From: CAWBRT01 sp963832365
GTDB lineage: Bacteria > Acidobacteriota > Terriglobia > Terriglobales > Acidobacteriaceae
Assembly (NCBI GenBank): GCA_963832365.1
Contig: CAWHUL010000027.1
Coordinates: 196,364-260,363 of the forward strand
DNA: 64,000 bases
Direction: 5' to 3'
The translations under genes and the position numbers were made by a program. Positions 9,534 to 19,016 of the stretch are shown here, in pieces. Position 1 is the first letter of the stretch; every line of letters starts with the position of its first letter. The notes under the pieces are model-generated. The model was not told where the DNA came from. It saw nothing but the letters and a program-made list of their open reading frames with translations, and made no database searches.

Positions 9534-9812
9534 GTGAAGGACCAGCTGGAAGCGCTCGTGATGCAGATGTATAAAAGCGGAATCTTCTATAGCGAGGCTG
9601 TACGCGAGTTCAAGAAGCGGTTCATCATTACCGTGTTGGAAGAAAATAATGGAAACCAGTGTAAGGCAGCGCGCCAACTGGGAATGCATCGCAATACTCT
9701 GAGTCGCACCATCGCCGAGTTGAAAGTCGACGTTCGGGCCCTGCGCGGCGGAGCACGTCGGCCGCCCAGAAGCGAACGCGCGCTCGCGGTTGAGAAGAGG
9801 GCGGCACGTTAG
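9534..9812 (+). CDS. Fis-type helix-turn-helix DNA-binding protein
   Basis: A short protein of about 92 residues built on the Fis/HTH_8 fold. The segment FIITVLEENNGNQCKAARQLGMHRNTLSRTI gives the two helices of the helix-turn-helix. The C-terminus is basic (RRPPRSERALAVEKRAAR). The GTG at 9534 has GAGGGG just upstream; an in-frame GTG at 9522 would add four residues. It is a free-standing domain without a response-regulator or AAA module. Likely a nucleoid or local transcription factor; the target is unknown. Confidence 0.75.
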   Translation: MKDQLEALVMQMYKSGIFYSEAVREFKKRFIITVLEENNGNQCKAARQLGMHRNTLSRTIAELKVDVRALRGGARRPPRSERALAVEKRAAR

Positions 9813-9928
9813 ACCGGCTTTGCAGGCACATTGAATGAAACAGCCGGGGACAGAAACTCCCCGGCGAATGCGCTCCAGCGTTGGTTGGGGTGACACTCAA
9901 GCCCGGCAGATCCACTAGACGATCTTCC

Positions 9929-10879
9929 TTATGCCTGGCTCCCTGCCAACTCTGCAACTGCTTTCTGAAAGTAATCAAGCGAAAGTTTCAGTCCGGTTTC
10001 CAAATCGATTTCAGGTTCCCATCCGAGCAACTGCCTGGCCTTCGTAATGTCGGGACAACGCTGCTTGGGATCGTCCTCCGGGAGCGGCCGGAATCTTATC
10101 GGCGAAGTTGACCCAATAACCTTCAGCACCAATTGAGCGCACTCCAGGATCGTAAATTCTCCGGGATTGCCAATATTCACCGGTAGATGTTCGTCGGTCG
10201 CGGCCAACCGCAGAATTCCCTCGATCTCGTCGCTGACGTAACAGAAACTTCTCGTCTGACTGCCATTCCCATAGACCGTGAGGTCCTCGCCCCGCAGAGC
10301 TTGCTTCATCAGGTTGGAAATCACGCGCCCATCGTTCAACTGAAGCCTGGGCCCATACGTATTGAAGATGCGGACAATGCGCGTGTTCACCCGGTGGTAC
10401 CGGAGATACGCCATGGTGAGCGCTTCCGCAAAGCGCTTCGACTCGTCGTAGACGGAGCGCGGGCCGATTGAATTGACATTGCCCCAGTAGGTTTCCGGCT
10501 GCGGATGCACCGACGGATCGCCATAGCACTCGGACGTGGAAGACAACAGAAACCCGGCGTTGTACTTCTTCGCCAGCTCAAGCGAGTTCAGAGTTCCCTG
10601 CGATCCCACCAGCAGAGTTTCAATCCCGTACTTCATGTAATCCACGGGACTTGCCGGAGATGCAAATTCGTAAATGAAATCGACCGCGCCGAAATCGAAG
10701 GGCTGACAGATGTCGTGCTGGATGAACTCGAAGCGCGGTTCGTGTTCCAAATGCCTGATATTGTCGAGGCTTCCGGTGATCAGGTTGTCCACGGCGACAA
10801 CCGATTGCCCTTCCGCCAAAAGTCTGTCGCAAAGGTGCGAACCCAGGAAGCCGGCCGCACCCGTCACCAATATGCGCAT
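9929..10879 (-). CDS. UDP-glucuronate decarboxylase (UDP-xylose synthase), extended SDR family
   Basis: 316 residues. NAD-binding GAAGFLG near the N-terminus, catalytic SVYDESKR (YxxxK), and family markers YEFASPASPVDYM, SSTSECYGDP, RIFNTYGPR and NGSQTRSFCYVSDE. These match UDP-glucuronate decarboxylases, which make UDP-xylose for polysaccharides. The ATG at 10879 follows GGAGGCGAAT, so it is preferred over an upstream start. The cpsB-like gene lies 63 bases upstream on the same strand, suggesting a capsule/exopolysaccharide operon. Other SDR sugar enzymes are less likely because of the SPASP segment. Confidence 0.88.
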   Translation of the reverse strand: MRILVTGAAGFLGSHLCDRLLAEGQSVVAVDNLITGSLDNIRHLEHEPRFEFIQHDICQPFDFGAVDFIYEFASPASPVDYMKYGIETLLVGSQGTLNSLELAKKYNAGFLLSSTSECYGDPSVHPQPETYWGNVNSIGPRSVYDESKRFAEALTMAYLRYHRVNTRIVRIFNTYGPRLQLNDGRVISNLMKQALRGEDLTVYGNGSQTRSFCYVSDEIEGILRLAATDEHLPVNIGNPGEFTILECAQLVLKVIGSTSPIRFRPLPEDDPKQRCPDITKARQLLGWEPEIDLETGLKLSLDYFQKAVAELAGSQA

Positions 10880-10942
10880 ATTCGCCTCCACGGCAACCAC
10901 TTCGATTTCAGTAGCTCGTTTCGGGCATTACCTGCGTTGAAT

Positions 10943-11693
10943 CTACAATTTCAAACTGCGCTTCGCCCAGACCCTTGGCCGCTCCAGCTCTTCACCGCGC
11001 ACGATAGCCGCTGGAATATCGAAACAAATCGCCTGTGCGTATTCTTCTCCGACTCTTTTGAGCGGCGATCTTGCGGGCAGCGGAAAGAACCAGAGGACGG
11101 CGATCCCGATCATGGGCATCGGTTGCAATCGCATGCACTTGTTCATTCTTGAGCAGCTTCTCACAGAACTTCTTCGCGGCCGATCCCCACTGGCCAGTCA
11201 GCGAACCGGCCGTAATCTGCACGAGGCAGCCGACGGAAATCCATTCCTCTATAAGTTCGAACCGGCCTTCCAGCAAGCTGTTCCGTTCCGGATGGGTGAT
11301 GATCGGAACCAGCCCGAGACTGCATAAATGCGAAAGCACGGTCGTCATGGAGCTGGGAACACTATATTCGCTGAGTTCAACCAGCAGATACTTCGTCTTC
11401 CCGATCGTGTACTGCTCGGGATGCCTCTTGGCATCTTCGATGTTGTCGTACGAAAGATGAAAGTCGCACCCCAGGCTAAATGCGATCTTGGGTGCACGGC
11501 GCGCAAGCTCATCCACCAGGACGAGCGCGGCTTTGCGATCGTAGCGATAGTGGTCGTTGCAATGTGGAGTCGCAACGATGTGCGTGATGCCATCGGCTAC
11601 GGCGATTTCGCACATCTGTAATGTCTCTTCCCATGAGGTTGGGCCATCATCGAGTCCCGGAAGTAAATGACAGTGAATATCAACCATTTTCAT
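10943..11693 (-). pseudogene. CpsB/YwqE-type PHP tyrosine-protein phosphatase, frame break near the C-terminus
   Basis: A manganese-dependent PHP-fold phosphatase that dephosphorylates tyrosine kinases of capsule export. Metal-binding motifs are VDIHCHLLPGLDDG, ATPHCNDHY, LGCDFHL, ITHPERN and ATDAHD. The reading frame from 11693 ends at 10992 with an atypical basic tail. The expected ending, KRVGEEYAQAICFDIPAA followed by IVRGEELE, is in the neighbouring frame. Removing one base near 11062 joins them and gives the normal 250 residues. All metal ligands precede the break, so activity could survive. The start has TATAAT only a few bases upstream, so a leaderless message is possible. Confidence 0.8.
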
Positions 11694-11730
11694 GAATTAT
11701 AGTGGGGCTTTCCGCCGGCCCTCTGGGTTC

Positions 11731-12720
11731 CTAAAACACGTTCACATTGACCACCAAACGTCCGCGCACCTTGCCGGCGATGATCTCGCGCCCAGCCTCG
11801 ATAACCTGCGGCAGCGAAATTTCTTGCGTCATCAGATCCAACTTGTCGGGATCGAGATCAATCGCCAGACGTCGCCAGGCCTCCAGACGCAATGGCACCG
11901 GGGCGAGCCCGGAATTGATGCCATAAAGCGCTACCCCGCGCAGAATGAATGGGGCGACGGTTGCACGGAAATCCATTCCCTGCGCCAGTCCGCAGGCAGT
12001 AACAGCCCCGTGGTTCCTGGTCTGGGCACAGGCGTTGGCCAGCGTGTGGCTGCCTACGGAGTCCACGGTTCCCACGTATCGCTGCTCCTGCAGTGGCCTT
12101 CCAGGGGCGTTGAGCGTGGCCCGGTCGATTACCTCCGCAGCTCCCAAACCCTTCAGATAGTTGCTCTCCGCCAGCTTTCCGGTTGAAGCTACCACCCTGT
12201 ACCCGAGTTTGCCGAGTACGGCGACGGCGATGCTCCCCACCCCGCCGGAAGCGCCGGTCACCAGAATGTCACCGTCCCCCGGCCGGATGCCGTGCTTTTC
12301 GAGCGCCATTATGCAAAGCATCGCGGTATAGCCGGCGGTGCCAATTGCCATTGCGCGTCTGGTCGTCATGCCTTTCGGGAGGCGCACCAGCCACTCGCTT
12401 TTCAGCTTGATCTTCTGCGCCAGTCCGCCCCAGAGCAGTTCTCCAGGTCCGGAGCCGGCTGATACGACGGCTTCACCCGGCTTGAATTCCGGGTTGCTAC
12501 TGCTCTCGATTACGCCGGCGCAGTCTATCCCGGGCACCATAGGCCATTTCCGGACAATGGGAGCGCTGTCCGTAAGGGCTAGACCATCCTTGAAATTGAT
12601 TGTGGAGTATTCGACCTTCGCCAGCACGTCTCCTTCAGCCGGCAATTGAGATTCATCCAGGTCCGTAAGCTGGGCCGAAAAACGATTGTTTTCCTTTGTC
12701 AGATAGATCGCTTTGAACAT
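11731..12720 (-). CDS. Acryloyl-CoA reductase-like MDR oxidoreductase (AcuI/YhdH family)
   Basis: NADPH-dependent medium-chain reductase, 329 residues, without the zinc-binding residues of alcohol dehydrogenases. Typical YhdH/AcuI segments are YSTINFKDGLALT, WPMVPGIDCAGVI, GWxxG-like LLWGGLAQKI, GTAGYTAMLCIMALE, the nucleotide loop TGASGGVGSIAVAVL and GINSGLAP. AcuI reduces toxic acryloyl-CoA to propionyl-CoA; the substrate here is inferred. It is 37 bases upstream of the cpsB-like gene on the same strand and may be cotranscribed. Confidence 0.87.
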   Translation of the reverse strand: MFKAIYLTKENNRFSAQLTDLDESQLPAEGDVLAKVEYSTINFKDGLALTDSAPIVRKWPMVPGIDCAGVIESSSNPEFKPGEAVVSAGSGPGELLWGGLAQKIKLKSEWLVRLPKGMTTRRAMAIGTAGYTAMLCIMALEKHGIRPGDGDILVTGASGGVGSIAVAVLGKLGYRVVASTGKLAESNYLKGLGAAEVIDRATLNAPGRPLQEQRYVGTVDSVGSHTLANACAQTRNHGAVTACGLAQGMDFRATVAPFILRGVALYGINSGLAPVPLRLEAWRRLAIDLDPDKLDLMTQEISLPQVIEAGREIIAGKVRGRLVVNVNVF

Positions 12721-12862
12721 TCAGACCACCAGAGCGAGAAACCGCCCAGTGAATATACAGGCGTAGCCGTGCGTACTGCAATGGCGAGACCCAAAAAGCA
12801 GCCGGGGATTTGGATTCCCGGCACACGTTTTGGCCTGAGGTCGCGCCGCTTCCGCGCAACCG

Positions 12863-12925
12863 GAAGGATCTGCTTTATTTTTAGTGCATGCAAACAGCAG
12901 ATCCTTCGCTACGCTCAGGATGACA
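12863..12925. repeat. Dispersed hairpin repeat unit
   Basis: AAGGATCTGCT (12863-12873) and AGCAGATCCTT (12896-12906) form an 11-bp stem. The right arm continues into CGCTACGCTCAGGATGACA, a member of the TCATCCTGAGCG repeat family. It lies between two genes on the minus strand and could terminate the upstream transcript. Confidence 0.7.
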
Positions 12926-12962
12926 CCTCGGAGGACAGTTCTTCAGCAGCCTGCTCGCTCAC

Positions 12963-13745
12963 TTAGGATTTGGATGGATGCTTGCCAAGCATCGGAGCGT
13001 GACAGCCGCCGCAGTCCATCTTGGTGCGAATGTTCTCGAGCGCTCCGCCCTTCTCGTGACAACTCATGCAACCCTGCGTCGCTTGCGGCAAAGCAAATGC
13101 TATCGGCTTGCCCGCCGCCTGTTCGTTCAGCAGCAGGATAACCTGCTTGGCAACGGATGCGGTCAGGGAGGCACAACGTTCGCCGCGTTCCGGGCTATAC
13201 GCACTCTTGTTGCTGACCTTCGTCCACGACGCAATCGACTGATGGCAGAGCGGCGAATTTGCGACCGAGCGGATCTCGGGGAATTTAGCACCTTTGGGAT
13301 GCACGTTCGGCAGCGGCTGGTGCTCATACCACTCGAAGAGCGCATTGATCAGCGGGTCAGGGTTGGGAGAGAGAAGCTGAATGGCAGCGGCTGCGCCATT
13401 CAGCGCGCCGCAAATGGTTGCCCAGCCCTTGATTCCGCCTCCGCCGTACTTGAACATCAAGAACGGAAAATCTGTATAGGGGGAACCAAGCTGCTCGGTA
13501 ACTGGCCTGACAATCGCCTCGAAACATCCGCACATGCATTCAGCTTTGTAGTAGCCTTCGAATCCGCGCTGAGCGATAACATCCGGGTCAAGCGGCTTGT
13601 AAGGCCAGGGCACCTTCTGCATCCCTGCCGCGGGAGCTTTCGCCGTAGCAGCCTGGTCAGCGTGCGCCACAAGAGTTGCAGCCGCGCCCACTCCGGCAAG
13701 TCCACCCAATAACGTAACTAGCTTTCTGCGATCGATCTTCTCCAC
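12963..13745 (-). CDS. Exported C_GCAxxG_C_C-like protein with two heme c motifs
   Basis: About 260 residues from a GTG at 13745 with GGGAGGGTAAC directly upstream. The N-terminus is a secretion signal with a twin-arginine-like start (DRRKLVTLLGG) and an Ala-rich segment, so it should act outside the cytoplasm. The middle has ECMCGCFEAIV and, later, GGGIKGWATICGALNGAAAAI, the pattern of the C_GCAxxG_C_C redox family. The C-terminus has two CxxCH heme sites, CMSCH and CGGCH. Relation to split-Soret cytochromes is likely. The electron partner is unknown. Confidence 0.8.
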   Translation of the reverse strand: MEKIDRRKLVTLLGGLAGVGAAATLVAHADQAATAKAPAAGMQKVPWPYKPLDPDVIAQRGFEGYYKAECMCGCFEAIVRPVTEQLGSPYTDFPFLMFKYGGGGIKGWATICGALNGAAAAIQLLSPNPDPLINALFEWYEHQPLPNVHPKGAKFPEIRSVANSPLCHQSIASWTKVSNKSAYSPERGERCASLTASVAKQVILLLNEQAAGKPIAFALPQATQGCMSCHEKGGALENIRTKMDCGGCHAPMLGKHPSKS

Positions 13746-13865
13746 GTTACCCTCCCAGTCTGAAGACGATGAGCCGCAATCGCGGCCGATTCCAGTGTAA
13801 GCAGACGGTGGCACACGGAGCCGTGACTGCCATCACACAGCGGCGGTGTGTCAAAGACCGGAAGG

Positions 13866-14727
13866 CTAGGGCCGCATGGCCACCATCACGCGGGGAATCC
13901 CCGCCAAATCGGGAACGGCGCGTACATCGATCCATCCGGCCAGCAGCTCCATCATCGTTGGAGCCATCGTGTAACCGATCTCAAAGACCAGATAGCCGCC
14001 GGGATGCAACGCTTCGTATGCCTGCGGAATAAGTCGGTGAATGATATCCAGGCCGTGTTCGCCGGCGAAGACCGCCATCTTCGGCTCGTACTTCTTCACC
14101 ACGGCCTGCACCTTGTCAGCCTCGTGAAAGCCCACATACGGAGGATTGGAGAGCACAAAATCGAAACTGCCGTCGCGTGGCACGCCTTCCAGTACGTCGC
14201 TCACCAGGAAATGCACGCGGTCTTCCAGTTGCAAGCCGCGCGGCGTTGGCCTTGGCGACTTCGATCGCCTCGCGAGAAAGGTCCGTGGCAAAGATTTCGG
14301 CCGTGGGCAACTCTGTCGCCAGCGCCAAGGCTATTGCCCCTGAACCAGTACCTACGTCAATCATTTTCAGTCCAGGAGTGGCTTGGCGGCACGCGCCTGC
14401 GCGCACTAAATCCAACGTGGCTTCGACAACGTGCTCGGTCTCCGGACGCGGAATGAGCACTGCGGGGGAAACAATCAGGTCCAGTCCCCAGAACTCCTGA
14501 TGTCCCGTGATGTACTGCGCGGGATAACCCGAAGCGCGCAGCGCAATCGCATCTTCATAGCGCGATTGTTCGTCCGCTGTAAGCTCTCGTTCGGAATGGG
14601 CATACAGATGTGCGCGGTCGCAGTCGAGGGTAAACATCAGCAACATCTCGCCGTTCATGCGAGGCGAGCCGACATCCTCGTCCTCGAGCCTGCGCACGGC
14701 GTCCGTGAGTGCCTGTCTCAGTTGCAT
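13866..14727 (-). pseudogene. prmC: Release factor glutamine methyltransferase, interrupted by a frameshift
   Basis: S-adenosylmethionine-dependent enzyme that methylates the GGQ glutamine of release factors. The first part (from 14727) carries the N-terminal helical domain, IPRPETEHVV and the SAM site MIDVGTGSGAIALALA. The second part carries DRVHFLVSDVLEG, the catalytic LSNPPYV and the C-terminal FEIGY region. They lie in different frames. Deleting one base near 14240 joins NAA to GLQLEDRVH and gives about 286 residues, the normal length. It follows prfA by 26 bases, the classic prfA-prmC pair. Loss of this gene is usually harmful, so a base-call error is more likely than true decay. Confidence 0.88.
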
Positions 14728-14753
14728 GGTTGATGGCGGCGGCTCCGCGGAAC

Positions 14754-15833
14754 CTACGCCAACGCGACCGCTTCCTGCTTCAGTTTTTCGGCTTCGTAGT
14801 GCGTCACCAGTGCATCGACTACCGGCTGCAGTTTGCCGTCCATGATTTCACCCAACTGGTGAACCGTAAGCCCGATGCGATGGTCCGTCATGCGGTTCTG
14901 CGGAAAGTTGTAGGTGCGGATTTTCTCGCTGCGATCGCCGCTTCCCACCATCGAGCGCCGCTCCTTGGCCACCGCTTCCTGCTGCTTGGCCAATTCCATC
15001 TCGTAAAGGCGGGAGCGAAGCACTCGCATCCCCTTCTCGCGATTCTTGATCTGCGACTTTTCATCCTGGCAGCTAACCACCGTGTTGGTGGGCAAGTGCG
15101 TGATGCGGACCGCCGAATACGTGGTGTTCACCGACTGCCCACCCGGCCCGGAAGAGCAGAAAGTATCGATGCGCAGATCTTTGGCTTCGATTTTGACGTC
15201 CACGTCTTCGGCCTCTGGCAGCACAGCGACGGTTACGGCGGAGGTGTGAACACGGCCCTGCGTCTCGGTGGCCGGAACACGCTGCACGCGATGCACTCCA
15301 CTCTCGTACTTCATCTGCGAGTAGACGCGCTGGCCTTCGATGATCGCGATCACTTCCTTCAGCCCGCCAACGCCCGATTCCGAACTGGAAAGCACCTCCA
15401 CCTTCCATCGGCGCATCTCCGCGTAGCGCGCGTACATGCGGAAGATTTCAGCGGCAAACAGTGTAGCCTCGTCGCCGCCGGTTCCCGCCCTGATTTCCAG
15501 CACCACGTTCTTCTCGTCATTCGGATCTTTGGGCAGCAGCAGAACTTTCAAGTCCGCGCTCACTTGCGCCACTCGCGCTTCCAGTTGCGTCAGTTCTTCC
15601 TGCGCATAGGCCTTCATATCGAGATCGCTCTCTTCGGCGACGAGCACCTTGCTCTCCTCGATCCCGCGCTTCAGATCCTTGAACTCGCGATACTTCTCGA
15701 CAATCGGAACAAGTTCGCTATGCGCCTTCGCGGTCTTCTGGTAGTTAGCCGAGTCGGCCATGATGTCGGGCGAAGCCAGCGCCTGCGTCAATTCTTCGTA
15801 CTTCACTTCAATCTGGGCTAGTCGTTCAAACAT
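14754..15833 (-). CDS. prfA: Peptide chain release factor 1
   Basis: Recognises UAA and UAG at the ribosome and triggers peptide release. 359 residues from the ATG at 15833 (MFERLAQIEVKYEEL), the normal length; the frame continues upstream without family similarity. The codon-recognition PAT motif is in RVPATETQGRVHTS and the peptidyl-transferase GGQ is in SSGPGGQSVNTTYSAV. It is upstream of prmC, its modifying enzyme, and downstream of the DUF1385 gene on the same strand. UGA is not read by this factor, which is relevant to the selenoprotein candidate at 19017. Confidence 0.96.
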   Translation of the reverse strand: MFERLAQIEVKYEELTQALASPDIMADSANYQKTAKAHSELVPIVEKYREFKDLKRGIEESKVLVAEESDLDMKAYAQEELTQLEARVAQVSADLKVLLLPKDPNDEKNVVLEIRAGTGGDEATLFAAEIFRMYARYAEMRRWKVEVLSSSESGVGGLKEVIAIIEGQRVYSQMKYESGVHRVQRVPATETQGRVHTSAVTVAVLPEAEDVDVKIEAKDLRIDTFCSSGPGGQSVNTTYSAVRITHLPTNTVVSCQDEKSQIKNREKGMRVLRSRLYEMELAKQQEAVAKERRSMVGSGDRSEKIRTYNFPQNRMTDHRIGLTVHQLGEIMDGKLQPVVDALVTHYEAEKLKQEAVALA

Positions 15834-16014
15834 TGCGCACCCGTTGGTTTTCGATGGTTGAATTTTTGATGGTTGCCCGCGCACGTGGGCGAGAGCGATG
15901 TGGTGATCAGGCGAAAACACAAGTCGCGGCGGGCGCCGCTAGAGATGGGCGGGGACGTTGCCTAAACGATTTGCCGGCGGACAAAACATGTATGTAGTGT
16001 ACTGCAATTCCTCG

Positions 16015-17001
16015 TCAGGCGATGACCAATTCGCCTCCACGCTGCTTCTCCAACTCCATGGCCTCGTTCAGGGCGATAATCGCGCACTCCACCTGCTTGT
16101 CGTCAGGCTGGCGCGTGGTGATGCGCTGCAACCACAGGCCGGGGCGCGTCATGATGGCGAATAACGACGAGGCGTGCTTGGCGGAAAAACGGATGATCTC
16201 GTAAGAGACCCCGGCAATCAGCGGCAGCAACAGCAACCTCATGCCAAACCCGGCCCAGAACGTCCGGATCGGCACCAGCGCATAGACGGCAATCGAAATC
16301 AGCATCACCGTCATCAGGAAGCTGGTTCCGCAACGGGGATGGAAAGTCGACCAACGCTGCACGACAGGCGGTTCCAGCGGATCGCCCGCTTCGAAGGCGA
16401 ACACCGTCTTATGCTCGGCGCCATGATACTCATAGACCCGGCGAATATCGCTCCACCGCGACGTGAGCCAGATGAATCCCAAGAACAGGGCAAGCCGGAT
16501 CACGCCCTCGATCAAGGCAAACACCACGCGATTGCCCTGTGGGTTGAGTTGCCGCAACTCCTTGGTGGCCAGGTAGGGCAGAAATTTGTACATGAAGATG
16601 AAGAATCCGAGGGAAAGCGTGATGTTCAGCGCCGCCACCCAACCGCTCAGCTCAAATTTCTCTCCCTTGGGAGTATCCGGCTGGGCCTCGTCGAGCGCGA
16701 CATTGGCCGAGTAGCGCAGAGCTTTGAATCCCAGCATCATCGCCTGCCCAAGCGTCATCACTCCGCGAATCAGCGGCCATCCCTTCCACGGACTCTTCTC
16801 GGATGGCCGCTCCAGCGGCTCCGAGTGGGTCACCAATTCGCCCGAAGGCTTACGGACAGCGATTCCCCAGGCATGCGGCGAGCGCATCATGACGCCCTCC
16901 AACACGGCCTGACCTCCGACTAGAGTCTCCTGCGCGCTCTCCAGAGCGAATGACAGGTGAAGGGCTGTATGGAATCGAAGCGTGCGGCGAAACCAGAACA
17001 T
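16015..17001 (-). CDS. DUF1385 (YqhQ-like) membrane protein
   Basis: 328 residues from the ATG at 17001. The family signature is strong: VGGQAVLEGVMMRSPHAWGIAVRKP, SPWKGWPLIRGVMTLGQAMMLGFKAL, YEYHGAEHKTVFAFEAGD and HPRCGTSFLMTVMLI. Four or so hydrophobic helices follow the N-terminal domain. The function of DUF1385 is unknown. It sits directly before prfA-prmC in many bacteria, as here. The first 20 residues are atypical, so the true start may be further in. Confidence 0.88.
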   Translation of the reverse strand: MFWFRRTLRFHTALHLSFALESAQETLVGGQAVLEGVMMRSPHAWGIAVRKPSGELVTHSEPLERPSEKSPWKGWPLIRGVMTLGQAMMLGFKALRYSANVALDEAQPDTPKGEKFELSGWVAALNITLSLGFFIFMYKFLPYLATKELRQLNPQGNRVVFALIEGVIRLALFLGFIWLTSRWSDIRRVYEYHGAEHKTVFAFEAGDPLEPPVVQRWSTFHPRCGTSFLMTVMLISIAVYALVPIRTFWAGFGMRLLLLPLIAGVSYEIIRFSAKHASSLFAIMTRPGLWLQRITTRQPDDKQVECAIIALNEAMELEKQRGGELVIA

Positions 17002-17261
17002 ACACAATTGGATGACGGAACTCAGAATTTGGACTCTCCCCCGGAAAAAGCTCCCTGCCGACGATATTCGATGCGGAACAAGGTATACAGTCAGGGTATC
17101 TACCGCGTTGCCGTAGTGTCAAACAAACCAGCAATTTAGCACGCTAATTCGGCACTTGCCCACCCTGGCTCGGTGAGTCGCGACTAATTGAATCCGAACC
17201 TTAGTATCCTGACCGGCAGGCCCGTAACTCGCATCCAAACTAAAGTGGGCCACGCTAAAGA

Positions 17262-18980
17262 ATGAATTCATTTGCCAAGACCTGTGAAGCCGTAGCCGCC
17301 ACCACCGGCAAGAACGAGAAGGTGGCAATTGTGGCCGCATACCTTCGCTCGCAGGCAATACCGGATGCCGAACTTTCAGCCCTATATTTTTCAGGAAGGG
17401 TTTTTCCCTCCTACGACGAGAAAACGCTGCAGGCCGGCGGCGCGTTGTTATGGAGGGCGCTGGCCGAAGCAGCAAACACCAACGAAGCCAAGGTGGCGCT
17501 CATCTATCGCAAGCACGGCGATCTTGGCGCAGCGGCAGCCGAGATGCTCTCCTCCAGGAAGCCGCCCGCGCAGCCGTTGACGCTGACCATGGTTGCCGAG
17601 AGCTTCCGCAAAATTGCTCAATCGCGCGGCCCTGCCGCCAAACATGCGGTGTTGCGCGACCTGCTGGCGCATGCTTCTTCCCTGGAGGCCAAGTACCTTA
17701 TCAAGATCATGAACGGTGAGCTGCGCATAGGCCTTAAAGAAAGCCTTGTGGAAGAGGCGATTGCCGCTGCTTGGTCTACGCCCGTCGAGGTGGTCAGGCG
17801 GGCCAATATGCTGCTGGGAGATTTGCCGGAAACCCTGCGCCTTACCGCTCAGGGTCGCGCCGGCCAGGCGCAAATGCGACTATTCCACCCCATCGGCTTC
17901 ATGCTCGCCACGCCCGCCGAGAGCGCAGTGGAAGCGTTCGAGCAGTTTCCCGACATGGTAGTCGAGGACAAGTACGATGGCATCCGCGCGCAGGCTCACT
18001 GCTCCGGAGGATGTGTACGGCTCTTCTCGCGGACGATGGACAATATCACCGATTCGTTTCCGGAACTGATGCCGTCATTCGCGGCGTTCCCCGAGGATGT
18101 CGTGCTCGACGGCGAGATACTCGGCTGGCATTTCGATGGAGACGGCGGACGGGCTCGCGCTTTCCAGGAACTGCAAAAACGGGTGGGCCGCAAACGACCC
18201 ACCCCCGCCATGATTGCGCAGTTTCCAGTCGCTTATGTGATATTCGACGTGCTTTACGCGGGACACGAACTGCTGATCGACCGGCCATTGCGCGAACGCG
18301 CGGCGATTCTCGATGCCCTGTTCGCCTGGTTGCAATATCCACTCAAGCCCGAAGTGGCCGATGCCCAGGGGCTGTTGAGCTTCGCTGCCGCCGGCGATGC
18401 TCCCAACACTGTGCGCCTGCTGCGTGCCCCTTCGGCGCGCGCTGCCTCCGCTGTCCATCTCGACGAGTTATTCGATCTCGCGCGGGCTCGCGGCAACGAA
18501 GGGCTCTTGATCAAAGATGCTGCTTCGACTTACACTCCCGGCCGCCGCGGCCAGTCGTGGATCAAGCTGAAGCGCGAACTCGCCACGCTGGACGTCGTCG
18601 TCACGGCGGTCGAGTTCGGCCACGGCAAACGCGCAGGCGTGCTGAGCGACTACACCTTTGCCGTGCGCGATGGCGACCAACTGCTGAACATCGGCAAGGC
18701 CTTTACGGGGCTGACTGACGCCGAGATAGTGACGATGTCGCAGTGGTTCCTCGAGCACACCATGGCCGATCATGGACAAGTGCGGCAGGTGGAACCGCGG
18801 ATCGTCATCGAAGTGGCCTTCAACGCCGTGATGCGTTCCAACCGGCACGATAGCGGATTCGCGCTGCGATTCCCTCGTATCGTGCGCCTGCGAAGCGATA
18901 AGCCCGTCGAAGATATCGACACACTCAATCGCCTGGAAGACATCTACAACGAACAGCTCCACGTGCAGATGACAGCCTAA
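17262..18980 (+). CDS. ATP-dependent DNA ligase
   Basis: Seals nicks using ATP through a lysyl-AMP intermediate. 572 residues with an N-terminal helical DNA-binding domain (about 1-200). The nucleotidyltransferase domain has motif I EDKYDGIRAQ (catalytic Lys), motif III VVLDGEILGW, motif IV EGLLIKDAAS and motif V SWIKLKRE. A C-terminal OB-fold follows (VVEVAFNAVMRSNRH-like region). The length and N-terminal domain resemble archaeal and ligase-I type enzymes rather than the short LigD ligase. No Ku, polymerase or exonuclease gene is next to it, so repair partners are not visible. Confidence 0.92.
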   Translation: MNSFAKTCEAVAATTGKNEKVAIVAAYLRSQAIPDAELSALYFSGRVFPSYDEKTLQAGGALLWRALAEAANTNEAKVALIYRKHGDLGAAAAEMLSSRKPPAQPLTLTMVAESFRKIAQSRGPAAKHAVLRDLLAHASSLEAKYLIKIMNGELRIGLKESLVEEAIAAAWSTPVEVVRRANMLLGDLPETLRLTAQGRAGQAQMRLFHPIGFMLATPAESAVEAFEQFPDMVVEDKYDGIRAQAHCSGGCVRLFSRTMDNITDSFPELMPSFAAFPEDVVLDGEILGWHFDGDGGRARAFQELQKRVGRKRPTPAMIAQFPVAYVIFDVLYAGHELLIDRPLRERAAILDALFAWLQYPLKPEVADAQGLLSFAAAGDAPNTVRLLRAPSARAASAVHLDELFDLARARGNEGLLIKDAASTYTPGRRGQSWIKLKRELATLDVVVTAVEFGHGKRAGVLSDYTFAVRDGDQLLNIGKAFTGLTDAEIVTMSQWFLEHTMADHGQVRQVEPRIVIEVAFNAVMRSNRHDSGFALRFPRIVRLRSDKPVEDIDTLNRLEDIYNEQLHVQMTA

Positions 18981-19016
18981 CGCCGCTGCGCGAAAGGCTG
19001 TCTCCGATAACACTCT

